Assembly (NCBI RefSeq): GCF_932526225.1
Contig: NC_064048.1
Span: forward strand, 5,190,627 to 5,254,626
Direction of reading: 5' to 3'
Source of the DNA: Nematostella vectensis
Lineage: Eukaryota; Cnidaria; Anthozoa; Actiniaria; Edwardsiidae
DNA length: 64,000 bases
This document shows positions 25,095 through 36,158 of this stretch, piece after piece. The notes under the pieces were generated by a model that saw only the letters and a list, made by a program, of their open reading frames with translations, was not told where the DNA came from and made no database searches. Each line of letters begins with the position of its first letter. The first letter of the stretch is position 1. The translations under genes were made by a program, and so were the position numbers.

Positions 25095-28000
25095 ATGGTC
25101 CTAGGAGCTTCAAGACCAGGCGAGGATCCAAGCATATTGGTCAAGTTCTGCAGCGCTGGAATCGCTGCTTCTATAGCCGAGGCTGCTACGATTCCTATTG
25201 ATACGGCAAAAGTTCGCCTACAGGTAAAACTTTTAACTTTTTACAGACCCTTGTGGCATCCAATAAACTAGATGCCCACGATATAGTATACACGATGCCA
25301 TGACAATCGCTTATTCGTCGAAGAAATTACGTTTACTCAATGCACAATCAATCGAACTTCCCTTTTGTTTCGTTTCGGGGGGATGCATTGAGCTAAGATA
25401 GCCTTTCTTAGTTGATCTATTTATTGCTCTGCTGATTGCGCTGTCGTTATATCAAGTTATCGAAAATAATTGCACTTCCCTGTTTTCGATTTTGTCACTG
25501 TTACTCTTTAAATAAAAACAAAAATTTTCTTCTTTAAACACAATATCATGGTATAAAATTCTCAGCAATGAATTGGCGTCCTCTATTAAAGGAATATTTT
25601 GGCAAAACTCCCGAAACTCGCTCTAGCCTTGATAATGCTCACCAAATAAATCCCGAACTATGACCTAAGGAGGGTAACGTAGCGTGGAAAGTATTACTCA
25701 ATAAGCTAAACTTCGGAAAATCATAGTGCGGGTCCAGGGGGCCGGTGCTTACCCTTTCGAACCAAAATTTCTACTTCCTTTTTTTAGTGTATGAAATGCA
25801 ATATCTAGCAAATTTTGTTGATAAAACACAAACTAAGTCTGCATGTTTGTCTTGCCATTGTTATTTGTGAAGATATAACTAGCTGGTATTGTGGTTTAAA
25901 GACCCGCTAGTAACCCTGGAGATGGTTAACCAAAAAATACTAGCCAATTTTTTTTAAATTAAGTTTCTAACTAACCTGGTGAACTTGTTCAAGGTAGAAT
26001 GTAATATGTGGGATGAGGGTCTGGGAAGGGGGGTGGAGGGGAGGATTCTTAATATGGGTTAAGCAAAGAGTTCATAGAGTATTTGCATGCTTATAGTGTT
26101 CTTTATATATATATATATATATATATATATGCATTCACACTTTGCAATTCTATATTTTTATAGTTTAATTACTGCATAAATATTAAAGTATTATCAAAAT
26201 ATTACGAATTGCTGCTTTTATCAACTACATCTAGCTCTTTTATAATTAGTGGACAACTTTGCACACAAGTCTCAAGGTTTTGGACCCCTTTTCCTGCTCT
26301 CCCCTGTTGAGCACAAGATCTCCCACTTTTTAGCGATTTATATCGCTTTCGGAAAATTATTTTATAGAATATCGTCATTTTGCCTATTTTCCATTAAATA
26401 ATTCAAACTTGAATTCCCTTGCATGGTGCAATTTGTCTAACACCCTTGTGAGATCTAAAAGAGGATTTGTGTGCAAGAGGTTTTTATACAGCAAACACCT
26501 GTGTTGAAAACAAAAGTACCCCACCCCTTACAAAAATTCTCAAGCCTTTAGATTTTCTGAGGTTGACAGGTATGAACTTTGGGGACTCGAAAACATATTT
26601 TGCTTGCAAGAAAAGTAAAAAAAACCCCATTGTTTTGGATAAAAATTCAAAACAATTTAACAAGGTGTTAGTTAAAGCAGCAATCGCCATAGTTTACCCC
26701 CTCCCCCCAAAAAAGTAACAATAACATTGAAAGTAATGACCTGTGTTTTTATGGTTTCAATCAGAATTGTTATTAAAATTATTTTGTTATTGTAGATTCA
26801 TGTGTTTTTATGGTTTCAATCGGAATTGTTATTAAAGTTATTTTGTTTTTGTAGATTCATGTGTTTTTATGGTTTCAATCGGAATTTTTATTAAAGTTAT
26901 CTTGTTATTGTAGATTCATGTGTTTTTATGGTTTCATTCAGAATTTTTATTAAAGTTATCTTGTTATTGTAGATTCATGTGTTTTTATGGTTTCAATCGG
27001 AGTTGTTATTAAAGTTATTTTGTTTTTGTAGATTCAAGGTGAATCTGCTGTGATGGCATCGATTGCACAGGGAGTTCGGACAACACATGACGCCCACTAC
27101 CGAGGTATGCTGGGAACAATGGTCACTCTATTCAAAACAGAAGGCATGAAGACTATGTATAAAGGCCTTATCCCTGGTATCCATCGCCAGCTCTGCTTTG
27201 CAAGCATAAGAATTGGACTTTATGACCAGGTTAAAGCAATGTACGGAGACACAGATGTGCAAAATCCTAAGATTCTTAAGAAGATAGCAGCAAGTATTAC
27301 AACAGGGATCATGGCTGTGAGTGTTGCCCAACCAACAGAAGTTGTGAAGATCAGGTTTCAGGCAGATGCCGGCCGCTACACCTCTGGAACTATGGGGACC
27401 TATGCTGAAATTGCCAGGAATGAAGGCATGAAAGGCTTATGGAAAGGCGTCTTCCCCAATATGGCCCGTCTTTGCACAGTGAATGTAACAGAACTTGTGG
27501 TTTATGACTCAATCAAAGGGCTGTTCCTTCGGAAACAGTGGATGGCAGATGAGTTTCCACTTCATTTTGTGTCTGCATTTGGGGCAGGGTTCGTTACCAC
27601 TTGCGTAGCATCACCTGTAGATGTAGTGAAGACAAGATACATGAATTCCCCAGCCAACACCTACAAGAGCGGCATTGATTGTGCTGTACAGCTGTTTAAA
27701 CACAATGGGATCTTTGCCTATTATAAGGGGTAGGTACATTACAAGTAGCTATAGTAACAAAAACAAACACTAAATTGCTATTTTCTGTATGGTAATATAA
27801 GTAATATAATACAGAAAAGATTATATTAGTAGTCAAGGACAACAATTTGAGTTGGAGGTATTTTGTAATATTTTTTGGGAGGTAGAGGCACAATACAAAG
27901 ACATTGAGAAAACTGGGGGAGCACAGCCACAACCCAACTGGTCATTTCCTTATTATTTAAATTAAAATAAACCACCAAAAAAGCCCTGTTTCAGTCAAGT

Positions 28001-28210
28001 TTAGTTTGGATAAAATTTTGAGGTATCTCTCTGCTGATTGATGGTGCAGTGAGCTTTAAATACTAATTTATTATTTATCTCTTGTTTGCAATCAGGTTCA
28101 TGCCTAACTTTGTGCGGCTTGGCTCTTGGAATATTGTCATGTTCGTGTCATATGAGCAGCTCAAACGCCTCTTCTGCAGTTTCAAGGAGATCTCACAACA
28201 ACCAGCGTAA
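25095..28210 (+). CDS. UCP2: Mitochondrial uncoupling protein, UCP2/UCP3-like (complete)
   Basis: Three exons (25095-25223, 27032-27729, 28096-28210) join in frame to 313 aa, the usual UCP size. It is a six-helix inner-mitochondrial-membrane carrier with three repeats, each opening with a PX[DE]XX[KR] motif: [24 protein letters not shown] and [14 protein letters not shown]. The last is diagnostic for the UCP group, as is [19 protein letters not shown] near the C terminus. UCPs let protons leak across the membrane under fatty-acid and nucleotide control; a C4-metabolite transport role is also proposed, so the exact activity is not settled by sequence. No cleavable presequence is visible, as normal for carriers. 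Assignment to UCP2 rather than UCP1 or UCP3 is not meaningful outside vertebrates. Intron 1 ends in five tandem copies of its own acceptor. Confidence 0.95.
26255..26573. mobile_element. Dispersed element related to 56201-56526
   Basis: The right end GGTTGACAGGTATG and internal words (CAAGCCTTTAGATTTTCTG) match the element in cortactin intron 6 (CAAGCTTTCAGATTTTCTG, GGTTGACAGGTATG). The left part (CAAGTCTCAAGGTTTTGGAC) matches too, but the left terminal repeat is decayed, so the start is approximate. Confidence 0.6.
26742..27035 (+). repeat. 59-bp tandem repeat carrying the UCP exon 2 splice acceptor, 5 copies
   Basis: Five units end in TTGTAG followed by ATTCA, with the AG ending at 26795, 26854, 26913, 26972 and 27031: exactly 59 bases apart. 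Only the last is the true acceptor (exon starts ATTCAAGG). The unit includes the first exon bases, so the duplication crossed the intron-exon border. Confidence 0.95.
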
Positions 28211-29282
28211 AAACCTTCTTCTTTATAATGGCAAAAGGGGCTATACGAAGCTATAGTTGCCTACTTAATTAATACAACACCTTATTCACACAGTTTTCCT
28301 AACATGAAAACTAAGTACAATTTTATCAACATTAGGCAATTGCCAGTTATTAGAGAATGTGGAACTCGCATCATAGGTAGGTTTTTGGGGGGACTCTTGA
28401 TATTCCCTGGAACTCTTATGGAACTTTCCTGGAAGCTCTGTATATCTTGCCAGTGCTGCTTTATGGATATAAGCAATATCAAGCATTTTATGCAAAGGGT
28501 GGGGTTTGGGGATGGGTTGGCTGAGAGGTTTCAATAGGTTAGTGAGGCATAAACTATTGTTAGAGGGTTCTTTAAAAAGAACCTTTGAAAAGGTTAGAAT
28601 CTAGATCCCATGGATCTGTTGATACTAAAGTTTAGGCTTGTTATAACTGTATTTAGATAATAAACAGTACAGCACAGTACACAGAGAAAGATACAGACAT
28701 GCAATGTGGTATATATATTTGATGTCATGATCTGATCATGTCAATACAATATAATGATCAATATTTCTATTAAGTAGGTCATAATTACATAAGTTAGAAC
28801 ACATTGCGAGATGTTGGCACCAAGTGGTGGGGACCCAATTTCATAGAATAAAATATTTAGTATCGTGTTGCCGTTGTCGTTGCCTAAATTCCCTACTTTG
28901 TGGGCGCGATACAGAGACAATAAGAGAACTGGGTAGCAAGCTCTGCCTCTAAGGGTTGGTTGGTGGATGAAGGACGAGTAGCTCGTAAAAAAATTCTCCG
29001 GGATGACTCGAGTTTTTATATATGTACAGAAATGGTTCAGTATTTTACTTATAATTGTAGGTAATATAACAGACTAGTTGCTAATGCCACTGGTGAATGA
29101 ATATATTTTAATCTCTTATGTGGTATGATAATAAACCTAAAGAGTGAGTAAATTCTAGTTCTCATTTTCTTCTAGATTTACGTGTGTAAATGCGTGCAAC
29201 CTAGGTGATATGTCTTATCAACCCAACATTTACGGTTAACGTACCAAAGCTGTACAAATTCGAACGTGAAATGTCTGAAAAA
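28211..29282. other. Intergenic region after UCP
   Basis: No gene is recognised. A possible UCP polyadenylation hexamer AATAAA sits at 28659-28664. The rest is AT-rich, without a clear repeat, up to the start of the 31-bp satellite. Confidence 0.5.
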
Positions 29283-31410
29283 GGCGAAAGCGCAATGCAA
29301 TGAGTGTGCACCGGGTGAATGCGCAATGCAAAGAGTGTGCACCGGGTGAATGCGCAATACAAAGAGTGTGCACCGGGTGAATGCGCAATACAAAGATTGT
29401 GCACCGGGTGAATACGCAATGCCAAGAATGTGCACCGGGTGAATGCGCAATGCAAAGAATGTGCACCGGATAAATGCGCAATGCAAATAGTGTGCACCGG
29501 GTAAATGCGCAATGGAAAGAGTGTGCACCGGGTGAATATGCAATGCAAAGAGTGTGCACCCGGTAAATGCGCAATGCAAAGAATGTGCACCGGGTGAATT
29601 CGCAATGCAAAGAGTGTGCACCGGGTAAATGCGCAACGCAAAGAGTGTGCACCGGGTAAATGCGCAATGCAAAGAGTGTGCACCGGGTAAATGCGCAATG
29701 AAAAGAGTGTGCACCGGGTAAATGCGCAATGCATAGAGTGTGCACCGGGTGAATGCGCAATGCAAAGAGTGTGCACCGGGTGAAAGTGCAGTGCAAAGAG
29801 TGTGCACCGGGTAAATGCGCAATGCAAAGAGTGTGCACCGGGTAAATGCGCAATGAAAAGAGTGTGCACCGGGTAAATGCGCAATGCATAGAGTGTGCAC
29901 CGGGTGAATGCGCAATGCAAAGAGTGTGCACCGGGTGAAAGTGCAGTGCAAAGAGTGTGCACCGGGTAAATGCGCAATGCAAATAGTGTGCATCGGGTGA
30001 ATACGCAATGCAAAGAGTATGCACCGGGGGAATACGCAATGCAAAGAGTATGCACCGGGTGAATACGCAATGCAAAGAGTGTGCACCGGGTGAATACGCG
30101 CTGCAAAGAGTGTGCACCTGGTGAATACGCAATGCAAATAGTGTGCACCGGGTAAATGCGCAACGCAAAGAGTGTGCACCGGGTAAATGCGCAATGCAAA
30201 GAATGTGCACCGGGTAAATGCGCAATGCAAAGAGTGTGCACCGGGTAAATGCGCAATGCATAGAGTGTGCACCGGGTAAATGCGCAATGCAAAGAGTGTG
30301 CACCGGGTAAATGCGCAATGCATAGAGTGTGCACCGGGTAAATGCGCAATGCAAAGAGTGGCACTGGGTAAATGCGCAATGAAAAGAGTGTGCACCGGGT
30401 AAATGCGCAATGCAAAGAGTGCACCGGGTGAATACGCAATGCAAAGAGTATGCACCGGGGGAATACGCAATGAAAAGAGTATGCACCGGGTGAATACGCA
30501 ATGCAAAGAGTGTGCACCGGGTAAATGCGCAATGAAAAGAGTGTGCACCGGGTGAATGCGCAATGAAAAGAGTGTGCACCGGGTAAATGCGCAATGCAAA
30601 GAGTGTGCACCGGGTAAATGCGCAATGCAAAGAGTGTGCACCGGGTAAATGCGCAATGAAAAGAGTGTGCACCGGGTAAATGCGCAATGCATAGAGTGTG
30701 CACCGGGTGAATGCGCAATGCAAAGAGTGTGCACCGGGTGAAAGTGCAGTGCAAAGAGTGTGCACCGGGTAAATGCGCAATCCAAAAAGTGTGCGTGGGC
30801 CGAGTAAATGCGCAATGCAACATGCGTGAGCCGAGTAAAATGCACAATGCAACATGCGTGAGCTGAGTAAATACACAATACAATATGCGTGAGCCGAGTA
30901 AATGCACAATGCAACATGCGTGAGCCGAGTAAATGTACGCAACATGCGTGAGCCGAGTAAATGTGCAATAAAACATTCGTGAGCCGAGTAAATGCGCAAT
31001 GCAACATGCGTGAGCCGAGTAGATGCGCAATGCAACATGCGCGAGCCGAGTAAATGCGCAATGCAACATGCGTGAGCCGAGTAGATGCGCAATGCAACAT
31101 GCGTGAGCCGAGTAAATGCGCAATGCAACATGCGTGAGCCGAGTAAATCCGCAATGCAACATGCGTTAGCCGAGTAGATGCACAATTCAACATGCGTGAG
31201 CCAATTAAATGCACAATGGAACATGCATGAGCCGAGTAAATGCGTAATGTAACAGGTGTGATCCGAGTAAATGCGCAATGCAACATGCGTGAGCCGAGTA
31301 AATCCGCAATGCAACATGCGTGAGCCGAGTAGATGCACAATGCAACATGCGTGAGCCGAGTAAATGCACAATGCAACATGCGTGAGCCAAGTAAATGCGT
31401 AATGTAACAT
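29283..31410. repeat. 31-bp satellite with two subfamilies, about 69 copies
   Basis: The left block (29283 to about 30795, near 49 units) has the unit GCAAAGAGTGTGCACCGGGT plus AAATGCGCAAT; the right block (about 30796-31410, near 20 units) has GCAACATGCGTGAGCCGAGT plus AAATGCGCAAT. Both are 31 bp and share the last third. The change is abrupt, with one hybrid unit near 30785-30800. As 31 is 1 modulo 3, all three minus-strand frames read through for over 650 codons as the same periodic peptide; I treat this as non-coding. Confidence 0.95.
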
Positions 31411-31927
31411 GGATCATTGCGCTGATCGGAGAAATTATGCAACACAAAATGTGTGAATTGGGAGAATGGGCAACCAAAATCGAATGCGCACAAACGTTGA
31501 ATCGCCGTGGCCGAGCGAATGCGTTATTTTAATAATTATCTTTCATCAAGCTTTTATCACTGTGACAAAATGACCCTTTTCGAAAAGCCTCAATTAGTGG
31601 TTTTGTTAAATCGTAAGCGCAACTCGAGATATTTAAACCAGGCAAAGCGCTATTTAAAGGGTGTGATCCATAGGGATGTGAAGAGATAGAGGCGAAGATG
31701 TCATGTTTGTGTTTGGCGAAAGGAACGTTTGCTAACATATATGGGGTAGTGAGCACCGCAAGAACAATGTGCTAACCAGGCGGCATTATCCAGGCGGTGC
31801 GAACATAAGGCATAGGCAAGCTAACAAAGCATGACCTTTTTATACTCTTGCAATTGTCCTGAATTTATGTATTTAGTTTTTTCATTAAAAATCAATTATA
31901 CATATTAAGCTCTGTGCTGGGTTTTGG
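31411..31927. other. Spacer between satellite and hypothetical gene
   Basis: About 500 bases with decayed satellite units at the left edge (to about 31510). Nothing else is recognised; the 3' untranslated region of the minus-strand gene should fall here. Confidence 0.5.
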
Positions 31928-32791
31928 CTACAATTCAGGCTCCCCTCGCCGTAACTCCTTAACTGTGGACCTTATGGCGGTAAAGTCACTCTCGATTGCT
32001 ACAAGTCGGTGCCAGATGGCTAAAATTTCCTCTTTTACTTGCCTCAAGACTGTCGACTCAGACAAATCTAGCTGAGCGTCTGAGAGAGATTCAGCATTCG
32101 TTTCGCATTTTGTAGCACCTTCGCATTCAATAAAACGCTTTGAACTGCCGTCCGCTTTCTCATCTGCATTTACAATGCCTTTACCCAGGATTTCATCACA
32201 TTTGCCGTAGCTATCAATGTTTTCGTTTAGTTTGTCACCTGCGCAATCACCCCTTTCGCTTATCTCAGATGCACCCAAATAATTATTACTCCCCTTTGCA
32301 GCTAATCTCAGGTAACTGACCTCATGATATACATCTTCGTCGTCTGAATTCTCGTCGCAATTATAATTTTCTTTTTCTGCGTGATCCCGATTTCTAGATG
32401 GAGATGAATATGTGTCTGTTTTGGTTTTCAACTGAGGTTCACTTTCTTCTTCGTCTTCCTCTCGAATTGTACAAAACCTTGGGCAATACCCTAAAACTTG
32501 TCTGGGAACACCAAGCTTTTCTCTAAGATATTTATTCCTTTGCACGGCCTTTCGGCTAAAGCGAATGGTTTTCTGTTTCTTACGATGCGTATTATTATTT
32601 TCATGCAAAGTGTTTTCCTGTCGTTTTTCTGTCACAGTCTCTTGGGCTTCCTTTAATGGTTTTGCTTCGACTTTCCTCTTCAAAGTTTCCTCCCCTGATT
32701 CTGAACCGACTTTTTCTTGCTTGTTACGCTTTATTGCAAGCAAGCTTCGCATTTTTTCCATCGCTCGTTTGTGCAACCTCTTCTTGGGCAT
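31928..32791 (-). CDS. Hypothetical 287-aa charged protein, intronless
   Basis: A single open frame from ATG at 32791 to a stop at 31928. I do not recognise the family. The first 100 or so residues are rich in Lys and Arg (starts MPKKRLHKRAMEK; later HRKKQKTIRFSRKAVQRNK), suggesting nuclear or nucleolar targeting. A more ordered segment NKYLREKLGVPRQVLGYCPR follows, then an acidic run EEDEEESE, a low-complexity Ser/Glu/Asp middle, and a C-terminal helix-forming stretch with heptad-like hydrophobics (VKEEILAIWHRLVAIE) that could be a short coiled coil. Length, composition and lack of repeats make it unlikely to be a chance frame, but no homologue is known to me, and it could be a lineage-specific gene. 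Confidence 0.6.
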   Translation of the reverse strand: MPKKRLHKRAMEKMRSLLAIKRNKQEKVGSESGEETLKRKVEAKPLKEAQETVTEKRQENTLHENNNTHRKKQKTIRFSRKAVQRNKYLREKLGVPRQVLGYCPRFCTIREEDEEESEPQLKTKTDTYSSPSRNRDHAEKENYNCDENSDDEDVYHEVSYLRLAAKGSNNYLGASEISERGDCAGDKLNENIDSYGKCDEILGKGIVNADEKADGSSKRFIECEGATKCETNAESLSDAQLDLSESTVLRQVKEEILAIWHRLVAIESDFTAIRSTVKELRRGEPEL

Positions 32792-34768
32792 GTTATAACC
32801 CCCACTTTGTTGCCAAAATACTGTATCGCCTTGTCAATTTTTCTTTTAACCACAGCACTGGTAGTCACTTTACTTCTTTAGTTTTCTGTGAACAAATAAA
32901 TAATTCAGATTCGGTAACTCTAGGTTTCTTAAAACTAGACATTGCGGCGTTCAACAAACCACAGATTTGACTATAATGATTTCTCTTCCTTTGTAAGTAA
33001 GTGTTTTTGCTTGGTAAAGATAAGAATGTAATATTTCTATGATAACAAAGATGCGAAGTACTTCTGCGTAAAGATTTTCACTTAAATCAAAACACAAGGC
33101 ACACCTTGTCATTTCAAACAAAAACACAACCAAAAGTATTTTTATTACCTGACTGTTTTCGCTGCCCTAACCGCATGCAGTAAATTATCCCTGTGCTTCG
33201 GTTCAACAAGAGCTTTCAAAAGCCTATATATATTTTTTCATTTAGAAGTCATTTTAGGAATGAAATCTAAACCAGACGACATTTCTCCTTAAAACGAGAC
33301 CATCGCATATAATTTCTTCGAAGTCCCCGGCAGTCACGAAATATTTGCCCAGTTTGAAGTGAACAGTTTACCTTCAACGCCGGATCAACGGGAAATAGCT
33401 TGATCAAGTTTGATCAAATAGGCGTTCATTGATCAAGTAAAAAGCCCTCGTCCGTATTCTAAGTGCGTCTACTTTTCTTCCGTCGCTATTCTATCTCGAG
33501 TTCCGCACACAAATGTATTCGCTTGTATTCAGATAGAAAGATATGTATACAAATATACTGGATTCTTGTCTGAAAAGAGCTCCACTAATTATACATCTAA
33601 TAGATTTTGCCACAACAATCGGCCACCGTTCAAGTCCCTCTAATGGAACACGATGTCTTTATCTATTATGAGAGGGTGAATATAACAAGAATGCGTTGGT
33701 TGGTCATTTCCTTATTTCGTCCCACCTTCCGATCAAAACCCCTTCTTTTCTGTTGAGAAGTGTGAAATTCTGTCATGTGCTTTCCTTTACCGATAATTTC
33801 TACTACAATGCCAAGCAAGCTCGCTAATGAAGCATCAACTTGAATTGACAATAGCGCGCATTGTTACAAAAGACTGGGCGGCGCAAAGTTGGCCATGAAT
33901 TTGTAATTAATCATTCACTGCCTTTAATCAGGTTTGTTGTAATTTTTGTTAAGTTTTTGCCAATATCGAATATATTTAAGTGAAGGCAATGCTCTGTTAA
34001 AAGATTAAGAGGAAAATCAATATTTGATTTTTGCATTCAGTACTGTCCAGACGTTTCAACAGACAATGAGATCTTGAATTTCATTTGTCGAGGAAAAAAA
34101 TGAATGTTGATAAGGTACAAAGAACGAATAATTTGAATCTTAAAGGTAAAATTTATGCATAGTAATGACTATTAACTGGATTTAATGAGAAAACTGAGTA
34201 TGATTGTTGCTTTGATGCAAATCTGTCACTTCTTGATAATTAGGTGAGTATTGGCACTAATGCAATAGATCAGCCAATCAGGATTCAGTAGTTTTGAAAA
34301 GAAAGCCATTTGAGAGCTATGCAACGCGAGTCTGCCGTATACATCAATTGTTGCTTGTAAAGAGATTATCCAACTCTAAGGAATTCTGTAACGAAAGGCA
34401 CAGTCAAAACATTGTCAAAACCGAACATTGATGTGGCGTGGTTTTGAAATTTAAGTAATTATGCAAGCATTTTGAACCAAACTTATAGCAACAGAACGAG
34501 TACATCCAGGGTTTCGTGGGTTCAATAAAACCACTTTGAACTTAGAAGCCGGCCAATTGACGGCTTGTAGATCTTCGGAATGGTTTTCTTATGAATTAAA
34601 ACACCCTTCTAGATCGCAATTACAGCATTGCTGAGAACATAGATAAGAGATGCTGTGCTTTATTTGTGCTCAACAACTTTTTTTTTTTATTTCCCGTCTA
34701 GAGTCAAACGAGAGCCTTCACTTGGGCAATGTTCACCGAAAACATGTGCTTTAAGTCAGCAGTCCATT
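32792..34768. other. Intergenic region left of the hammerhead array
   Basis: AT-rich DNA with no recognised gene or clear repeat. The promoter of the minus-strand hypothetical gene should lie at its left end (32792-33300). Confidence 0.45.
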
Positions 34769-34870
34769 ACTTTTCTTGCGAACTTTAGAAGCACACTAGC
34801 ATACACACATTGGCACCAGTCGGGCCAAGACGGGACGCTAGCACAGTCTATTACCCGTGCAGTTCAGCAA

Positions 34871-34913
34871 CCATGGACAGCTGTTTCGTCCTTATTAGGA
34901 CTCGTCAGCATGG
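34871..34913 (-). ncRNA. Hammerhead ribozyme 1 (array, left)
   Basis: Read on the minus strand: stem I CCAUG/CAUGG, core CUGACGA, stem II GUCC/GGAC with loop UAAUAA, then GAAA and a 3-bp stem III with 2-base loop, and cleavage triplet GUC. All invariant hammerhead core bases are present. A second stem I helix CGGC/GCUG lies outside an internal loop. Confidence 0.92.
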
Positions 34914-35224
34914 CATAGCCGGTTTGCCTCAGTTAAACTTCATCGGCAAAAAAACTGCAGGGCGACTTCGACTCGAACGAAGTGCTTTAAACCACAGCTT
35001 AGATCCATGTGGGATCTAGAGCTGCGACCGGGCTAGCGTGATGCCAATTGTGCGGATCACGCATGCGACCTTTGCTAGTCTAAAACTCCGTCGGATAGCC
35101 AAACTATCCTTGCGAGTATGTATACATAAATGTGAACTTTAGAAGCACACTAGCATACACACATTGGCACCAGTCGGGCCAAGACGGGACGCTAGCACAG
35201 TCTATTACCCGTGCAGTTCAGCAA

Positions 35225-35267
35225 CCATGGACAGCTGTTTCGTCCTTATTAGGACTCGTCAGCATGG
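35225..35267 (-). ncRNA. Hammerhead ribozyme 2 (array, left)
   Basis: Identical copy of the previous motif, 354 bases further on. Cleavage at adjacent copies would release a 354-nt linear RNA with ends suited to circularisation. Confidence 0.92.
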
Positions 35268-35578
35268 CATAGCCGGTTTGCCTCAGTTAAACTTCATCGG
35301 CAAAAAAACTGCAGGGCGACTTCGACTCGAACGAAGTGCTTTAAACCACAGCTTAGATCCATGTGGGATCTAGAGCTGCGACCGGGCTAGCGTGATGCCA
35401 ATTGTGCGGATCACGCATGCGACCTTTGCTAGTCTAAAACTCCGTCGGATAGCCAAACTATCCTTGCGAGTATGTATACATAAATGTGAACTTTAGAAGC
35501 ACACTAGCATACACACATTGGCACCAGTCGGGCCAAGACGGGACGCTAGCACAGTCTATTACCCGTGCAGTTCAGCAA

Positions 35579-35621
35579 CCATGGACAGCTGTTTCGTCCT
35601 TATTAGGACTCGTCAGCATGG
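35579..35621 (-). ncRNA. Hammerhead ribozyme 3 (array, left, next to the inversion)
   Basis: Third copy in the same orientation, 12 bases from the head-to-head junction at 35633/35634. Confidence 0.92.
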
Positions 35622-35659
35622 CATAGCCGGTTTAGTTTAACTGAGGCAAACCGGCTATG

Positions 35660-35702
35660 CCATGCTGACGAGTCCTAATAAGGACGAAACAGCTGTCCAT
35701 GG
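35660..35702 (+). ncRNA. Hammerhead ribozyme 4 (array, right)
   Basis: Same core and stems on the plus strand. Predicted cleavage is after C35697. Compared with the left copies, the outer stem I strand reads GCCG instead of GCUG, changing a G-U wobble to a G-C pair, so pairing is kept. Confidence 0.92.
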
Positions 35703-36013
35703 TTGCCGAACTGCACGGGTAATAGACTGTGCTAGCGTCCCGTCTTGGCCCGACTGGTGCCAATGTGTGTATGCTAGTGTGCTTCTAAAGTTCACATTTA
35801 TGTATACATACTCGCAAGGATAGTTTGGCTATCCGACGGAGTTTTAGACTAGCAAAGGTCGCATGCGTGATCCGCACAATTGGCATCACGCTAGCCCGGT
35901 CGCAGCTCTAGATCCCACATGGATCTAAGCTGTGGTTTAAAGCACTTCGCTCGAGTCGAAGTCGCCCTGCAGTTTTTTTGCCGATGAAGTTTAACTGAGG
36001 CAAACCGGCTATG

Positions 36014-36056
36014 CCATGCTGACGAGTCCTAATAAGGACGAAACAGCTGTCCATGG
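36014..36056 (+). ncRNA. Hammerhead ribozyme 5 (array, right)
   Basis: Plus-strand copy exactly 354 bases after ribozyme 4; predicted cleavage after C36051. The pair defines one full-length monomer on the plus strand. Confidence 0.92.
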
Positions 36057-36158
36057 TTGCCGAACTGCACGGGTAATAGACTGTGCTAGCGTCCCGTCTT
36101 GGCCCGACTGGTGCCAATGTGTGTATGCTAGTGTGCTTCTAAAGTTCACTTTTCTTGC

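Larger units (their letters stand above)
34780..36147. mobile_element. Hammerhead-ribozyme retroelement: 354-bp monomers, inverted head-to-head, 11-bp target duplication
   Basis: The left part (34780-35633) is 2.4 tandem copies of a 354-bp unit; the right part (35634-36147) is 1.45 copies in reverse orientation. Unit starts at 34781, 35135 and 35489 are exactly 354 apart; on the right, 35634 and 35988 are too. The insertion is flanked by the 11-base direct repeat ACTTTTCTTGC (34769-34779 and 36148-36158), a hallmark of target-primed retrotransposition. Each unit bears one hammerhead motif, on the minus strand at left and the plus strand at right. No reverse transcriptase is present. This fits a retrozyme or the terminal repeats of a Penelope-like element, both known to carry hammerheads. 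A 69-residue frame repeated in each unit lies antisense to the ribozyme and is probably not a gene. Confidence 0.9.

Noticed and set aside
29178-31493. Three overlapping minus-strand frames of 653-771 codons
   Set aside because: Same cause: stop-free 31-bp satellite units; no conserved domain or codon preference.
34810-36117. Identical 69-residue frames starting MAPVGPRRDAS in several copies
   Set aside because: They are parts of the 354-bp ribozyme unit, antisense to the hammerhead, and repeat only because the unit repeats.
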